Source: Paenibacillus sp. FSL H7-0331 (GTDB lineage: Bacteria > Bacillota > Bacilli > Paenibacillales > NBRC-103111). Taken from it: a stretch of 64,000 bases of DNA. The stretch is from positions 398,183-462,182 of the forward strand of contig NZ_MRTH01000003.1 in assembly GCF_001956045.1 (NCBI RefSeq), read 5' to 3'. Of the stretch, positions 8,355 to 15,904 are shown in pieces. The notes under the pieces are model-generated. The model searched no databases and was not told the origin of the DNA. It saw nothing but the letters and a program-made list of their open reading frames with translations. Both the position numbers and the translations under genes were made by a program. The first letter of the stretch is position 1. The number at the start of each line of letters is the position of its first letter.

Positions 8355-8741
8355 TTGTTAAAGCGAACCTTAATCGGCCTAATTCGCAGTCACGATGGGA
8401 CAGGAGAGAAAGCCAAGGATCCGGCATTAAAGACCCGGTATTATAAGCTTTCTATGGATCAAGTTTGGGATGAAGTTACCAATATGTTTAAGAAAATGAA
8501 TGGGTACAAGCTTCTCCATGAGGTAAGAAATGTAGGGGAAATCGTTGTAGAGAAAAAGACAGTTACAGGTCGGACGCAAGATATTACATTAACCTTATTC
8601 GGGATAAACCCACTAAAAACAGCTATCGATATTTATTCGGCTTCTCGAGGGTCGCTCGGGGACCTTGGATCCAATTACCGCACCATCCTGGAAATATACA
8701 AACAGCTAGACAAAAGGCTTGCCGCTTACAAAGAGGATTAA
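8355..8741 (+). CDS. DUF1499-like cytosolic protein
   Basis: Small 128-residue soluble protein of unknown function. The C-terminal half, AIDIYSASRGSLGDLGSNYR, matches the DUF1499 signature (D-hydrophobic-SASR-x3-DLG-N-x-R). The N-terminus (TLIGLIRSHDGTGEKAKDPALKTRYYK) looks like a conserved Paenibacillus/Bacillus extension. Start is TTG 8355 after a G-rich ribosome site (GGGGGGAA). Single-gene unit facing a shared terminator with tpx. Confidence 0.7.
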   Translation: MLKRTLIGLIRSHDGTGEKAKDPALKTRYYKLSMDQVWDEVTNMFKKMNGYKLLHEVRNVGEIVVEKKTVTGRTQDITLTLFGINPLKTAIDIYSASRGSLGDLGSNYRTILEIYKQLDKRLAAYKED

Positions 8742-8799
8742 TTGAAAAAGTAGGCAAGTTGATTGCAAGGTTTGTAAGGCTATCTAATGTAGGTTTACA

Positions 8800-8840
8800 T
8801 AAAAACAGCGGGGGAAGCTTGGCTTCTCCCGCTGTTTTTA
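8800..8840. terminator. Bidirectional terminator between the DUF1499-like gene and tpx
   Basis: ACAGCGGGGGAAGC pairs with GCTTCTCCCGCTGT around a 3-base loop; T-run on the plus strand and A-run on the other side. Confidence 0.85.
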
Positions 8841-8874
8841 TGTCATGGAATGTTAGACTTTCCACTAAATTGAA

Positions 8875-9393
8875 TTATACGAGCTTTTTAACAGCTTCGA
8901 TGGCATTTTCATAATTAGGATGTTCTGTCATTTCGCCTAAGTATTCAACATATTGTACGTTATCGTTCGCATCAAGAACAAAGATAGATCTCATCAATAA
9001 ATGAATCTCCTTGATCAATACGCCATATGCTAATCCGAAGGAATGGTTTTTGTAATCGGAAAGTGTAATAACTTTATCGATACCGGCTGCTCCGCACCAG
9101 CGGGCTTGTGCAAAAGGAAGGTCAACGCTGATTGTCAATACGACTACATTATCGCCCAATTTAGCTGCTTCTTCATTGAATCGGCGAGTTTGAGCGTCAC
9201 AAACGCCTGTGTCAAGAGAAGGGACCACGCTGATCAGCTTGACTTTGCCTGCATAGTCAGCCAGTGTTGCTTGCTCCAACAAATTTTTGTTAACAGTGAA
9301 ATCTGGAGCTTTGTCGCCTACCTTAACTTCATTGCCAACTAAAGTTATCGGATTGCCTTTCAGGGTTGCTACACCTGTACGCTCTTGTGCCAT
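8875..9393 (-). CDS. tpx: Thiol peroxidase Tpx
   Basis: Atypical 2-Cys peroxiredoxin that reduces hydroperoxides using thioredoxin. The peroxidatic Cys is in [14 protein letters not shown] (Cys65) and the resolving Cys in ARWCGAAG (Cys100); both are present, as is the N-terminal GNPITLVG. Length 172 is standard. ATG start with AAGGAGG about 10 bases upstream. Divergent from the LysR gene; the 105-base gap contains AT-rich inverted repeats (for example AGTTT and AAACT around TATTAT) that could bind a redox regulator, but no clean PerR or Fur box was found. Confidence 0.93.
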   Translation of the reverse strand: MAQERTGVATLKGNPITLVGNEVKVGDKAPDFTVNKNLLEQATLADYAGKVKLISVVPSLDTGVCDAQTRRFNEEAAKLGDNVVVLTISVDLPFAQARWCGAAGIDKVITLSDYKNHSFGLAYGVLIKEIHLLMRSIFVLDANDNVQYVEYLGEMTEHPNYENAIEAVKKLV

Positions 9394-9498
9394 GTTAATT
9401 GGGCCTCCTTATTATCTTATGAGAATGATTGGTATTTCACCAAGTTTTATTATAAACTTTTTAAAAGGAATTTGTCCAATCGAAGGGAGATCAATCGT

Positions 9499-10389
9499 GT
9501 GGAGTTAAGGCAGCTTCAATATTTTGTGAAAGTGGCAAGAAAACAGCATGTAACCAATGCCGCAGAAGAGCTACACGTTGCACAATCAGCGATTAGCCGA
9601 CAAATTCATCAGCTTGAGGAAGAATTGGGGGTCCCTCTGTTTGTACGTAAAGGACGCAATCTGCAGCTCACTTCAGTGGGTAAGCTGTTTCTTGAACGCA
9701 TCGAAGTGGTCTTGGCTGATATGGAGCGTGCGGTCAGTGAGGTTAGGGAATTTCTGGACCCTGAGGCGGGGGAGATTCGTATTGGTTTCCCGCATAGCCT
9801 GGGGATCTACTTGCTACCGACTGTAGTTGCGAGCTTTCGTCAATCGCATCCCAATGTGAAATTCAGGCTGCGACAGGGAACGTATAACAGTCTCATTCGT
9901 GATGTGATGAAGGGAGAGATTGATTTATCTTTTATTTCTCCTTTTCCTGAAAAGCATCTTTATGTAAGCGGCAGACTGCTTTTGCAGGAGGAGTTGTATG
10001 CTATATTGCCGCAAGGACATAAACTGGCAGACAATGAGACCATCAGGCTTGAGCAGCTCAGGGAAGAATCGTTTGTTATGTTTAGTGATGAGTATTCACT
10101 TCGAAATATTGTATTGGAAGCTTGTGCAAAGGCGGGTTTTGTCCCGCGGATCGGTTTTGAGGGCGAAGAGACGGATACGATCCGTGGATTAGTGGCTGCG
10201 GGTGTGGGGGTAAGTCTGCTGCCAGAGATGGCCTTGACTGAAATTAGCCAGTTGCAGCCGGCCAAGGTGAGGGTTATTGAACCGCTGGTGACTCGTAGTG
10301 TAGGATTAATTCAAAGAACCGGGGACAAGCTGCCGCTTGTTGCTGAAATGTTTCAGCATTTTTTATTTGATCATTTTCAAGAGAACTAG
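9499..10389 (+). CDS. LysR-family transcriptional regulator, GltC-like
   Basis: DNA-binding regulator with an N-terminal winged helix-turn-helix (LRQLQYFVKVARKQHVTNAAEELHVAQSAISRQI, residues 3-37) and a C-terminal periplasmic-binding-type effector domain from ~90. The N-terminal 65 residues closely resemble GltC, activator of glutamate synthase, but no gltAB is adjacent, so the target is unknown and the name is not assigned. Start GTG 9499 follows AAGGGAGA by 8 bases; the frame from 9385 would overlap tpx. LysR regulators often control a divergent gene, which would be tpx here, but that is inference. Confidence 0.88.
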   Translation: MELRQLQYFVKVARKQHVTNAAEELHVAQSAISRQIHQLEEELGVPLFVRKGRNLQLTSVGKLFLERIEVVLADMERAVSEVREFLDPEAGEIRIGFPHSLGIYLLPTVVASFRQSHPNVKFRLRQGTYNSLIRDVMKGEIDLSFISPFPEKHLYVSGRLLLQEELYAILPQGHKLADNETIRLEQLREESFVMFSDEYSLRNIVLEACAKAGFVPRIGFEGEETDTIRGLVAAGVGVSLLPEMALTEISQLQPAKVRVIEPLVTRSVGLIQRTGDKLPLVAEMFQHFLFDHFQEN

Positions 10390-10399
10390 AAAACTGAAA

Positions 10400-10447
10400 A
10401 AGCTGGCCTTCCTGCTCGTTTGAGCGTTGGAGGACCAGCTTTTTTTT
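10400..10447. terminator. Bidirectional terminator
   Basis: AAAGCTGGCCTTCC pairs (one bulge) with GGAGGACCAGCTTT, then a run of Ts. It separates the convergent LysR and YugP-like genes. Confidence 0.8.
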
Positions 10448-11129
10448 AATCCCTGCGGTTGTTGAAAATCATGATGTACTTGAGAAGCTGAAGTAGAGAA
10501 ATCAGTGCAGCGGCTACATAAGTAAGTGCAGCAGCGTTGAGTACCTTGGAAACCCCTTTTTTCTCGTCATTACGAATAAAGCCTTGGGAAATCATGAGCT
10601 CTTTGGCACGATTGCTTGCATTGAACTCCACCGGAAGCGTTACGAGTTGAAAGGCAACTGCTGCGGAAAAGAAAATGATGCCAATACCGAGCAGGAAATT
10701 AAATTGCTGAAAAAACAATCCTGCCATGATGAGAAATGGAGCAATGCCAGATGCGAAGTTAACGGCGGGAAACATAAAGTGCCGGAATGAAAGCATGGGA
10801 TAGCTCAGTTTGTGCTGAATGGCATGACCGACCTCGTGACAAGCGACCGATATGGCTGAAATGGACGTTTCATAATACACCGGCTCCGATAAACGCACGA
10901 CACGATGGCTTGGATCGTAGTGGTCGGTAAGACTGCCTTGAACGGGCTCGACAGGTATATCATACAAACCGTTGGCATCGAGCATGCGGCGGGCTGCTTC
11001 GGCTCCTGTGAGCCCTGCAGATGCATGAACCTGAGACCATTTATTGAAAGTTCCTTTTACTCTAAATTGGGCCCATAAGGAAAGGATGAAAGCAACGATG
11101 ATCAAATAATCCAAAGGGTGAAAAAACAT
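10446..11129 (-). CDS. Neutral zinc metallopeptidase, YugP family
   Basis: Membrane-bound protease of the Zn_peptidase_2 (YugP) family. Residues 5-20 form a first membrane helix; the zinc site HEVGHAIQH lies at ~113-121 on the cytosolic side; further helices follow (~140-195). Length 227 is typical. ATG 11129 has GGAGGT 8 bases upstream. Natural substrates are unknown. Co-directional with the upstream MerR gene (21-base gap), so the two are probably one operon and the regulator may control it. Confidence 0.88.
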   Translation of the reverse strand: MFFHPLDYLIIVAFILSLWAQFRVKGTFNKWSQVHASAGLTGAEAARRMLDANGLYDIPVEPVQGSLTDHYDPSHRVVRLSEPVYYETSISAISVACHEVGHAIQHKLSYPMLSFRHFMFPAVNFASGIAPFLIMAGLFFQQFNFLLGIGIIFFSAAVAFQLVTLPVEFNASNRAKELMISQGFIRNDEKKGVSKVLNAAALTYVAAALISLLQLLKYIMIFNNRRD

Positions 11130-11150
11130 GCTGCTAGACCTCCAGTATCT

Positions 11151-11582
11151 TTAAGATAGGGGACTTTTACCCAGAAGTAAGAGCAAGGCTTCGATGCAGG
11201 CCACCGTGTGAGGAGTGAGTACCTTGTTCATTTTTTTCATCTGCGCAGGCTTCATCTTATCTATAATAGGACGAATCTCTTGAACTTCCCGCTGCAGCTG
11301 TTGAAGATGAACCTGGATAGAAGTTAGCTTATCCGTTACAAGCTCATTGTGGCTCACCTTGGTCCAGGATAATAAGCTTGCCTTGATTTCTTCCAAAGTA
11401 TATTTGTCCTTTTTCATAATTTCAATACGTTTAAGACGCATTAACGTTTCATCGCTATACAAGCGATAGTTGGTATCGGATCTCGTCTCAGGATCGATCA
11501 ACCCGATTTTGGTGTAATAGTCGATTGTTCTGGGGCTGACTTCAGATAAGCGTGCCAGCTCACCGATTCTATACAATTTCAT
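11151..11582 (-). CDS. MerR-family transcriptional regulator
   Basis: Activator/repressor with an N-terminal MerR winged helix (YRIGELARLSEVSPRTIDYYTKIGL, residues 3-27), the wing sequence RLYSDETLMRLKRIEIMKK, then a coiled coil (~80-115) and a short C-terminal tail. No metal-binding cysteine cluster, so it is not a metal sensor of the MerR/CueR kind. ATG 11582 is preferred because it begins the conserved domain; the GGGG just upstream is close and the ribosome site is not clean, so an upstream GTG is possible. Autoregulation is suggested by a 19-base-spaced promoter with a palindrome. Confidence 0.85.
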   Translation of the reverse strand: MKLYRIGELARLSEVSPRTIDYYTKIGLIDPETRSDTNYRLYSDETLMRLKRIEIMKKDKYTLEEIKASLLSWTKVSHNELVTDKLTSIQVHLQQLQREVQEIRPIIDKMKPAQMKKMNKVLTPHTVACIEALLLLLGKSPLS

Positions 11583-11632
11583 ATCCCCATTCACATCACC
11601 CCTAATGAAATTCAATAACGGCAAGCCCCTCT

Positions 11633-11663
11633 ATAATAGAAGGACTTACATTAAAGTATGTAA
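11633..11663 (-). promoter_or_regulatory. MerR-type promoter with 19-bp spacer and operator
   Basis: On the minus strand TTACAT (11663-11658) and TATTAT (11638-11633) are 19 bases apart, the over-long spacing typical of MerR-activated promoters. TTACAT and ATGTAA (11646-11651, 11658-11663; 6-base gap) form a perfect inverted repeat over the -35. Confidence 0.6.
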
Positions 11664-11932
11664 TCATGTCGTTCTTTAGTATTTATGATACCTGAAAGCA
11701 AACCATACAGTCAAACGTTATGCTATTTTGGAAAAAGAAAGAGCTGATGATGAACAAACCTGACATCAAGTGAGCTAAACAAATACAAAATATCCGATAA
11801 ATTAATGGGTTCGTGTCATATATAAAGCTGATTTTGCTTGGAATTTGCTATCATATTACTAGAAAAACCGAATTATGCTTAATTCATGTCAGGTTATTTT
11901 TCGTTTTTAACTATTTATTCAATAAAATCCTA

Positions 11933-11961
11933 TTGTCAAATCCAACAAAGCTGGTTATAAT
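11933..11961 (+). promoter_or_regulatory. Sigma-A promoter of amt
   Basis: TTGTCA (11933-11938), 17-base spacer, TATAAT (11956-11961). Predicted transcription start is near 11968. The rest of 11664-11932 shows no gene. Confidence 0.8.
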
Positions 11962-11982
11962 GGCAATAAGAGTTGCAGAACA

Positions 11983-11999
11983 TGTTATATAAACTAACA
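11983..11999 (+). promoter_or_regulatory. GlnR/TnrA box in the amt leader
   Basis: TGTTATATAAACTAACA fits the consensus TGTNAN7TNACA at every fixed position. At about +15 to +31 it lies downstream of the promoter, a position expected to block transcription when GlnR or TnrA is bound. Confidence 0.7.
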
Positions 12000-12019
12000 T
12001 TAAAAAGGAAGTGTCGACC

Positions 12020-13408
12020 ATGTTAAAGAAGTTAATATTCTCCACTGGCGCCATGTCGCTGCTAGTACCCACCCTCGCTTTTGCTGCAGATGATAAAACA
12101 CCTGCACAGCTAGCGGCTGCGATTGACTCCGTTTGGGTCATGTTAGGTGCCATACTGGTTATCTTCATGCAAGCAGGTTTTGCATTGCTGGAAGCAGGTT
12201 CGACACGAATGAAAAATGCTGGTCATGTCGCCGGTAAAACAATTTTAACCTTCGGTCTTTGTGCGATCGCGTTCTGGGCGGTAGGGTTCGGTTTAGCTTT
12301 CGGAGATGGTAACGCCTTTGTAGGTACTGGCGGGTTCTTCCTGGATGGAACGGCTGAGCAAACAGCAGCTTCAATCAGTGTGTTTGCTGGATCTCCGATT
12401 CCAATCAGTATTCTGTTCTTGTTCCAATTAGCTTTTGCTGGAGTGTCACTTGCAATTGCTTGGGGTGGCTTTGCAGAACGTGGTAAGCTTCCTGTTTACT
12501 TCATTTTCGGTATATTGTTCACTGTGCTGATTTATCCTGTGGTTGCTCACTGGGTATGGGGCGGCGGCTGGCTTGGCGCGTTGGGTATGCAGGACTTTGC
12601 AGGCTCGACAGTTGTTCACTTACAAGGCGCTACAGCAGCATTGGTAGCCACTATCCTGCTTAAACCACGGATTGGCAAGTATAATAAAGATAAAACGCCT
12701 AATCTGATTCCCGGACATAACCAAGTATTATCGGTCCTTGGTGTTATTATTCTCTGGATCGGCTGGTTTGGATTTAACGCTGGCTCTACGCTAAGTGCAA
12801 CTGGCGATGGTTTCTTCGGTTATGTAGCCTTGACGACGAACCTTGCAGCAGCAGCTGGTGCAGTAGCAGCGCTGGTGGTATCATGGATGTACTTTGGTAA
12901 AGCGGACATTCCTAGCATGTTGAACGGTGTACTTGCCGCGCTTGTAGCGATTACAGCAGCTTGCGCATTCGTAACTCCTCGTGATGCTATCATCATCGGT
13001 GCGATTTCCGGTATTATTACATTCTTTACGGCTCAATGGTTTGAAAAGATGGGTGTCGATGATCCGATCTATGCTTTCTCGGTTCATGGTATCGCAGGGA
13101 TTTGGGGAACATTGTCAACAGGAATTTTTGCTACACCACAATTGGCGGAATCAGTTGGTGTAGGTGGAGCTGGATTGTTGTACGGCGGTGGATTCCACCA
13201 ATTAGGTATTCAAGCTCTCGGCGTATTCGGTGCTTTCTTGTTCGTACTTGTACTTTCCTTCATTATTCTTGGTATTTTGAAAGCAACTATCGGCTTGCGA
13301 GTTACTGAAGAAGAAGAAATTATTGGTCTGGATCTATCCGAGCATGGGACTTATGGCTATCCGGAGCAAATGAAAAAAGCGGTTCAAGCGGGTACAACGT
13401 CTGCATAA
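12020..13408 (+). CDS. amt: Ammonium transporter (Amt/NrgA)
   Basis: Trimeric Amt/Mep/Rh ammonium channel in the cytoplasmic membrane. The product begins with a signal-like helix ending AFAADD, then about 11 membrane helices; conserved segments include VWVMLGAILVIFMQAGFALLEAG, the D-containing LQGATAALVATILLKPR region and FSVHGIAGIWGTLSTGIF with the pore His. Length 462. ATG 12020 is 9 bases after AAGGAA; the GTG at 12011 is too close. No glnK/nrgB (PII) gene follows, which is unusual; two genes of a DUF294/exonuclease pair follow instead. Nitrogen regulation is indicated by the box in the leader. Confidence 0.93.
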   Translation: MLKKLIFSTGAMSLLVPTLAFAADDKTPAQLAAAIDSVWVMLGAILVIFMQAGFALLEAGSTRMKNAGHVAGKTILTFGLCAIAFWAVGFGLAFGDGNAFVGTGGFFLDGTAEQTAASISVFAGSPIPISILFLFQLAFAGVSLAIAWGGFAERGKLPVYFIFGILFTVLIYPVVAHWVWGGGWLGALGMQDFAGSTVVHLQGATAALVATILLKPRIGKYNKDKTPNLIPGHNQVLSVLGVIILWIGWFGFNAGSTLSATGDGFFGYVALTTNLAAAAGAVAALVVSWMYFGKADIPSMLNGVLAALVAITAACAFVTPRDAIIIGAISGIITFFTAQWFEKMGVDDPIYAFSVHGIAGIWGTLSTGIFATPQLAESVGVGGAGLLYGGGFHQLGIQALGVFGAFLFVLVLSFIILGILKATIGLRVTEEEEIIGLDLSEHGTYGYPEQMKKAVQAGTTSA

Positions 13409-13463
13409 AGCTTGAATTTGTGAAACACTTAATTAAATAACTTGTGGATTGAAGGAGACGCGC

Positions 13464-14540
13464 ATGAAACCTCTCTCATTGGATATGATTCGTATTGAAA
13501 TCGAGAAAGCTGGCGATATGGTGCAGCTTCGACATTTACGGGATCAGCTGCATGAGGAATTCGAGCAACGTCTCCTTCTTTCTCATTCACTGGATTGGAA
13601 CCGTGAATTGAATCAGGTCCATGACTGGTTGATCCATCATACGATTGAGCTTGCACAAGCCGTTGTTCATGCTGAGCATGGCGCTTCTCCGGAGCCTTAT
13701 GCCTTTGTGCTTTTTGGCAGTGGAGGCCGACGTGAGCAGACGTTGTGGAGTGATCAGGATAATGGTTTGATCTATGCAGAGCCTGCAGACGAAACAGCCT
13801 CGAAGCAGGCAGATTTATATTTTAAAATATTGACGCAGCGCATTAGCAGCATGCTGATTGAGTTGGGTTATCCTCCTTGCTCGGGCGATGTGATCTGTAC
13901 GAATGATCGATGGAGAAATACCTACAGCGGCTATCAAGCGATGCTTCATGAATGGCTGCAAGACCCACATTGGGAAAATGTTCGTTACTTGCTTATTTTG
14001 GCGGACATGCGATTTATTTATGGAGACGAAGGTTTGGTTAATGATCTCATGGATGAGTTGTTTGCTTATATCGACAAGCATCCTATTATGCTGGAACACA
14101 TGCTGCACAATACGCTTCATCATAAAATTTCACTTGGTTTGTTCGGACAATTGATTAAAGAGAGATATGGTGAGGATGCAGGAGGCGTGGATATCAAGTA
14201 CGGTGCTTACATCCCTATTGTTAATGGAGTCCGTTTATTAGCTATACAGGCTGACGTGAATGAATCTTCAACTGAGCAAAGAATTTTAAAGCTGCAGCAG
14301 TATGGGCATGTAGAAGAGGAAATAGCCTATGATTGGCTTGAGGCATTATCGATTGCTTTGAAGCTGCGTTCTTTAACTCCTTTTCAATTAGAGGAAAACC
14401 AATACACGTCCAGAGGCAAGCTGACCGCGGAAGGACTTACCAAACAACGGATTAATGAATTAAAGCTGTGCTTGCGAATTGGCAATGATTTGCAAAAATA
14501 TGTGAAAAAGATGATATCCAAAGAGCTGGATAAAGGTTAG
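13464..14540 (+). CDS. DUF294 nucleotidyltransferase-like protein
   Basis: Cytosolic protein with a GlnD-like nucleotidyltransferase fold (DUF294) and its C-terminal helical partner domain. The catalytic signature FGSGGRREQTLWSDQDNGLIY (~83-103) keeps the GS and the two Asp residues needed for metal binding. An N-terminal helical stretch (1-60) precedes it; there is no CBS or cyclic-nucleotide domain, unlike many relatives. ATG 13464 has GAAGGAGA upstream. It starts 55 bases after amt with no clear terminator between and nearly abuts the exonuclease gene, so the three are likely co-transcribed. Substrate unknown; protein nucleotidylation is a possibility, not shown. Confidence 0.85.
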   Translation: MKPLSLDMIRIEIEKAGDMVQLRHLRDQLHEEFEQRLLLSHSLDWNRELNQVHDWLIHHTIELAQAVVHAEHGASPEPYAFVLFGSGGRREQTLWSDQDNGLIYAEPADETASKQADLYFKILTQRISSMLIELGYPPCSGDVICTNDRWRNTYSGYQAMLHEWLQDPHWENVRYLLILADMRFIYGDEGLVNDLMDELFAYIDKHPIMLEHMLHNTLHHKISLGLFGQLIKERYGEDAGGVDIKYGAYIPIVNGVRLLAIQADVNESSTEQRILKLQQYGHVEEEIAYDWLEALSIALKLRSLTPFQLEENQYTSRGKLTAEGLTKQRINELKLCLRIGNDLQKYVKKMISKELDKG

Positions 14541-14552
14541 GTGAACCTCACT

Positions 14553-15287
14553 ATGAAGGATATGAGACCTGCAGGCAGGATGTGGCATTTATATAAAATG
14601 GGGGGGATTACACCTGCCCTTACTTCAATGTTTGATGTCCAGAGTGCTCAACAGATGGCTTTCATGCGGTCGATGATGAAGGAACAGAGGAAAAATTCAC
14701 TTTATGATATCCCTCTGGATACGGTAGAATTGGTCGTGTTTGATCTGGAAACGACTGGATTTTCGCCTTACAATGGTGATGAGATTATCTCTGTAGGTGC
14801 AGTGGCTGTCAACGGTGACGCCATAATGGAGGATCAGAGCTTTTATAGTCTTGTCAATCCGAAACGGTTGATTCCCGAACAGGTGATCGAGCTGACAGGA
14901 ATTACGAACGAGATGGTTGATCAAGCGCCAGATTTGTACCAGGGACTGAGAGCTTTTCTGGAATTTGTACAGCAGAAGGTGCTGGTAGCTCATGGAACGG
15001 GTCATGATAAGCATTTCTTAAACTCGGCATTATGGAAAACATCAAAGGTAAGTCTGTCACACCGGATGATTGATACGATGATGATCGGTAAGTGGTTGAA
15101 TCCGAAGCTGGGTAAATATGATTTGGATACGCTGCTGCAATTTTACGGTATTGATATTTCGTTGCGTCACCATGCTTTAGAGGATGCTTTAATGACCGCT
15201 AAGCTATGGAGCAGCTACATGAATGAGATCAGGTCCAGAGACATTCATTCACTGGGTGATTTATATACGCATCTTGGTAACCATTAA
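14553..15287 (+). CDS. DnaQ-like 3'-5' exonuclease (DEDDh)
   Basis: Exonuclease of the DnaQ/PolC epsilon type. ExoI motif VVFDLETTGF lies at ~62-71, ExoII around VLVAHGTGHDKHFL (~144-157), ExoIII HHALEDALMT (~211-220), so all acidic residues and the final His are present. About 55 residues precede the domain. Length 244. ATG 14553 follows AGGTGA by 8 bases; that ribosome site overlaps the stop of the DUF294 gene, indicating translational coupling. Known relatives act as stand-alone nucleases; the biological substrate here is unknown. Confidence 0.87.
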   Translation: MKDMRPAGRMWHLYKMGGITPALTSMFDVQSAQQMAFMRSMMKEQRKNSLYDIPLDTVELVVFDLETTGFSPYNGDEIISVGAVAVNGDAIMEDQSFYSLVNPKRLIPEQVIELTGITNEMVDQAPDLYQGLRAFLEFVQQKVLVAHGTGHDKHFLNSALWKTSKVSLSHRMIDTMMIGKWLNPKLGKYDLDTLLQFYGIDISLRHHALEDALMTAKLWSSYMNEIRSRDIHSLGDLYTHLGNH

Positions 15288-15289
15288 AC

Positions 15290-15334
15290 ATCTTCCACGG
15301 GTCTTGTATAGACCGGATGGGGGGTGTTTTATTG
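15290..15334 (+). terminator. Probable terminator after the exonuclease gene
   Basis: GGTCT and AGACC form an inner stem inside weaker outer pairing, followed by GTGTTTTATT. Moderate quality. Confidence 0.45.
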
Positions 15335-15350
15335 CTTGAAACGCAGCTCG

Positions 15351-15830
15351 TCATTCATCTTCTATTAAAATGATCGGGATAGGATGATATTGAGCCTGCT
15401 TCTTGGGAAATTTGGTAGTTTGTGTTTCTGTAAAGCTATTTGGGCTTAGATAATTGTGCGTGTACTGGTAGGCGGCGATTTCGATCGTGGACTGCTGCAG
15501 CGATACGATCCAATGAGACGGGATATCATACCAGGTTGTTGACAGATCCTCTGAAGAGGGAGTGGCCGCGGCGTTTGGATGGGAATGAAGAATCCCCACA
15601 ATAGTGAAGGTGTTATTTAATATAACGGGGATCATATCCGAAGCGTGCATGGAAAATTGTCTCTCAGGACTCCTGGAAGCATTAGCAACAGGTACAAAAG
15701 AGGTAATACGGATCTGAGTGACATCGATACATCCCAACAGAAAGCCGCATGCTTCCATCGGCTTATTTGCTATACAATGACTGATGACTGTCTCCCGGAC
15801 GGAGCTTGTTAATTGGATTGATGTATACAT
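15351..15830 (-). CDS. JAMM/MPN metalloprotease-like protein
   Basis: Zinc isopeptidase-like protein of the Mov34/MPN/PAD-1 class. The catalytic pattern is complete: Glu in EACGFLLG (~27) and HSHPNAAATPSSED (H-x-H-x10-D, ~105-118). Bacterial members cleave sulfur-carrier or ubiquitin-like conjugates; no ThiF, MoaD or ubiquitin-like gene is nearby, so the substrate is unknown. ATG 15830 is favoured over 15842, which overlaps the ribosome site AAGGAT. Convergent with the exonuclease gene. Confidence 0.82.
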   Translation of the reverse strand: MYTSIQLTSSVRETVISHCIANKPMEACGFLLGCIDVTQIRITSFVPVANASRSPERQFSMHASDMIPVILNNTFTIVGILHSHPNAAATPSSEDLSTTWYDIPSHWIVSLQQSTIEIAAYQYTHNYLSPNSFTETQTTKFPKKQAQYHPIPIILIEDE

Positions 15831-15868
15831 GAGAGTCAACATCCTTAGGCAGTGACGTATGACTCTCA
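15830..15868 (-). promoter_or_regulatory. Inverted repeat enclosing the ribosome site of the JAMM gene
   Basis: TGAGAGTCA and TGACTCTCA (15860-15868, 15830-15838) are perfect 9-base complements 21 bases apart. In the mRNA the ribosome site AAGGAT sits in the loop and the stem ends at the first base of the ATG at 15830, so folding could affect translation. Confidence 0.4.
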
Positions 15869-15904
15869 GTATAACTGAATGAGTTAAGGTTAGAAAGAAA
15901 ACTG

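Noticed and set aside
9394..9498. PerR/Fur-like boxes between tpx and the LysR gene
   Set aside because: Only partial matches (about 11 of 15) and no full 7-1-7 repeat.
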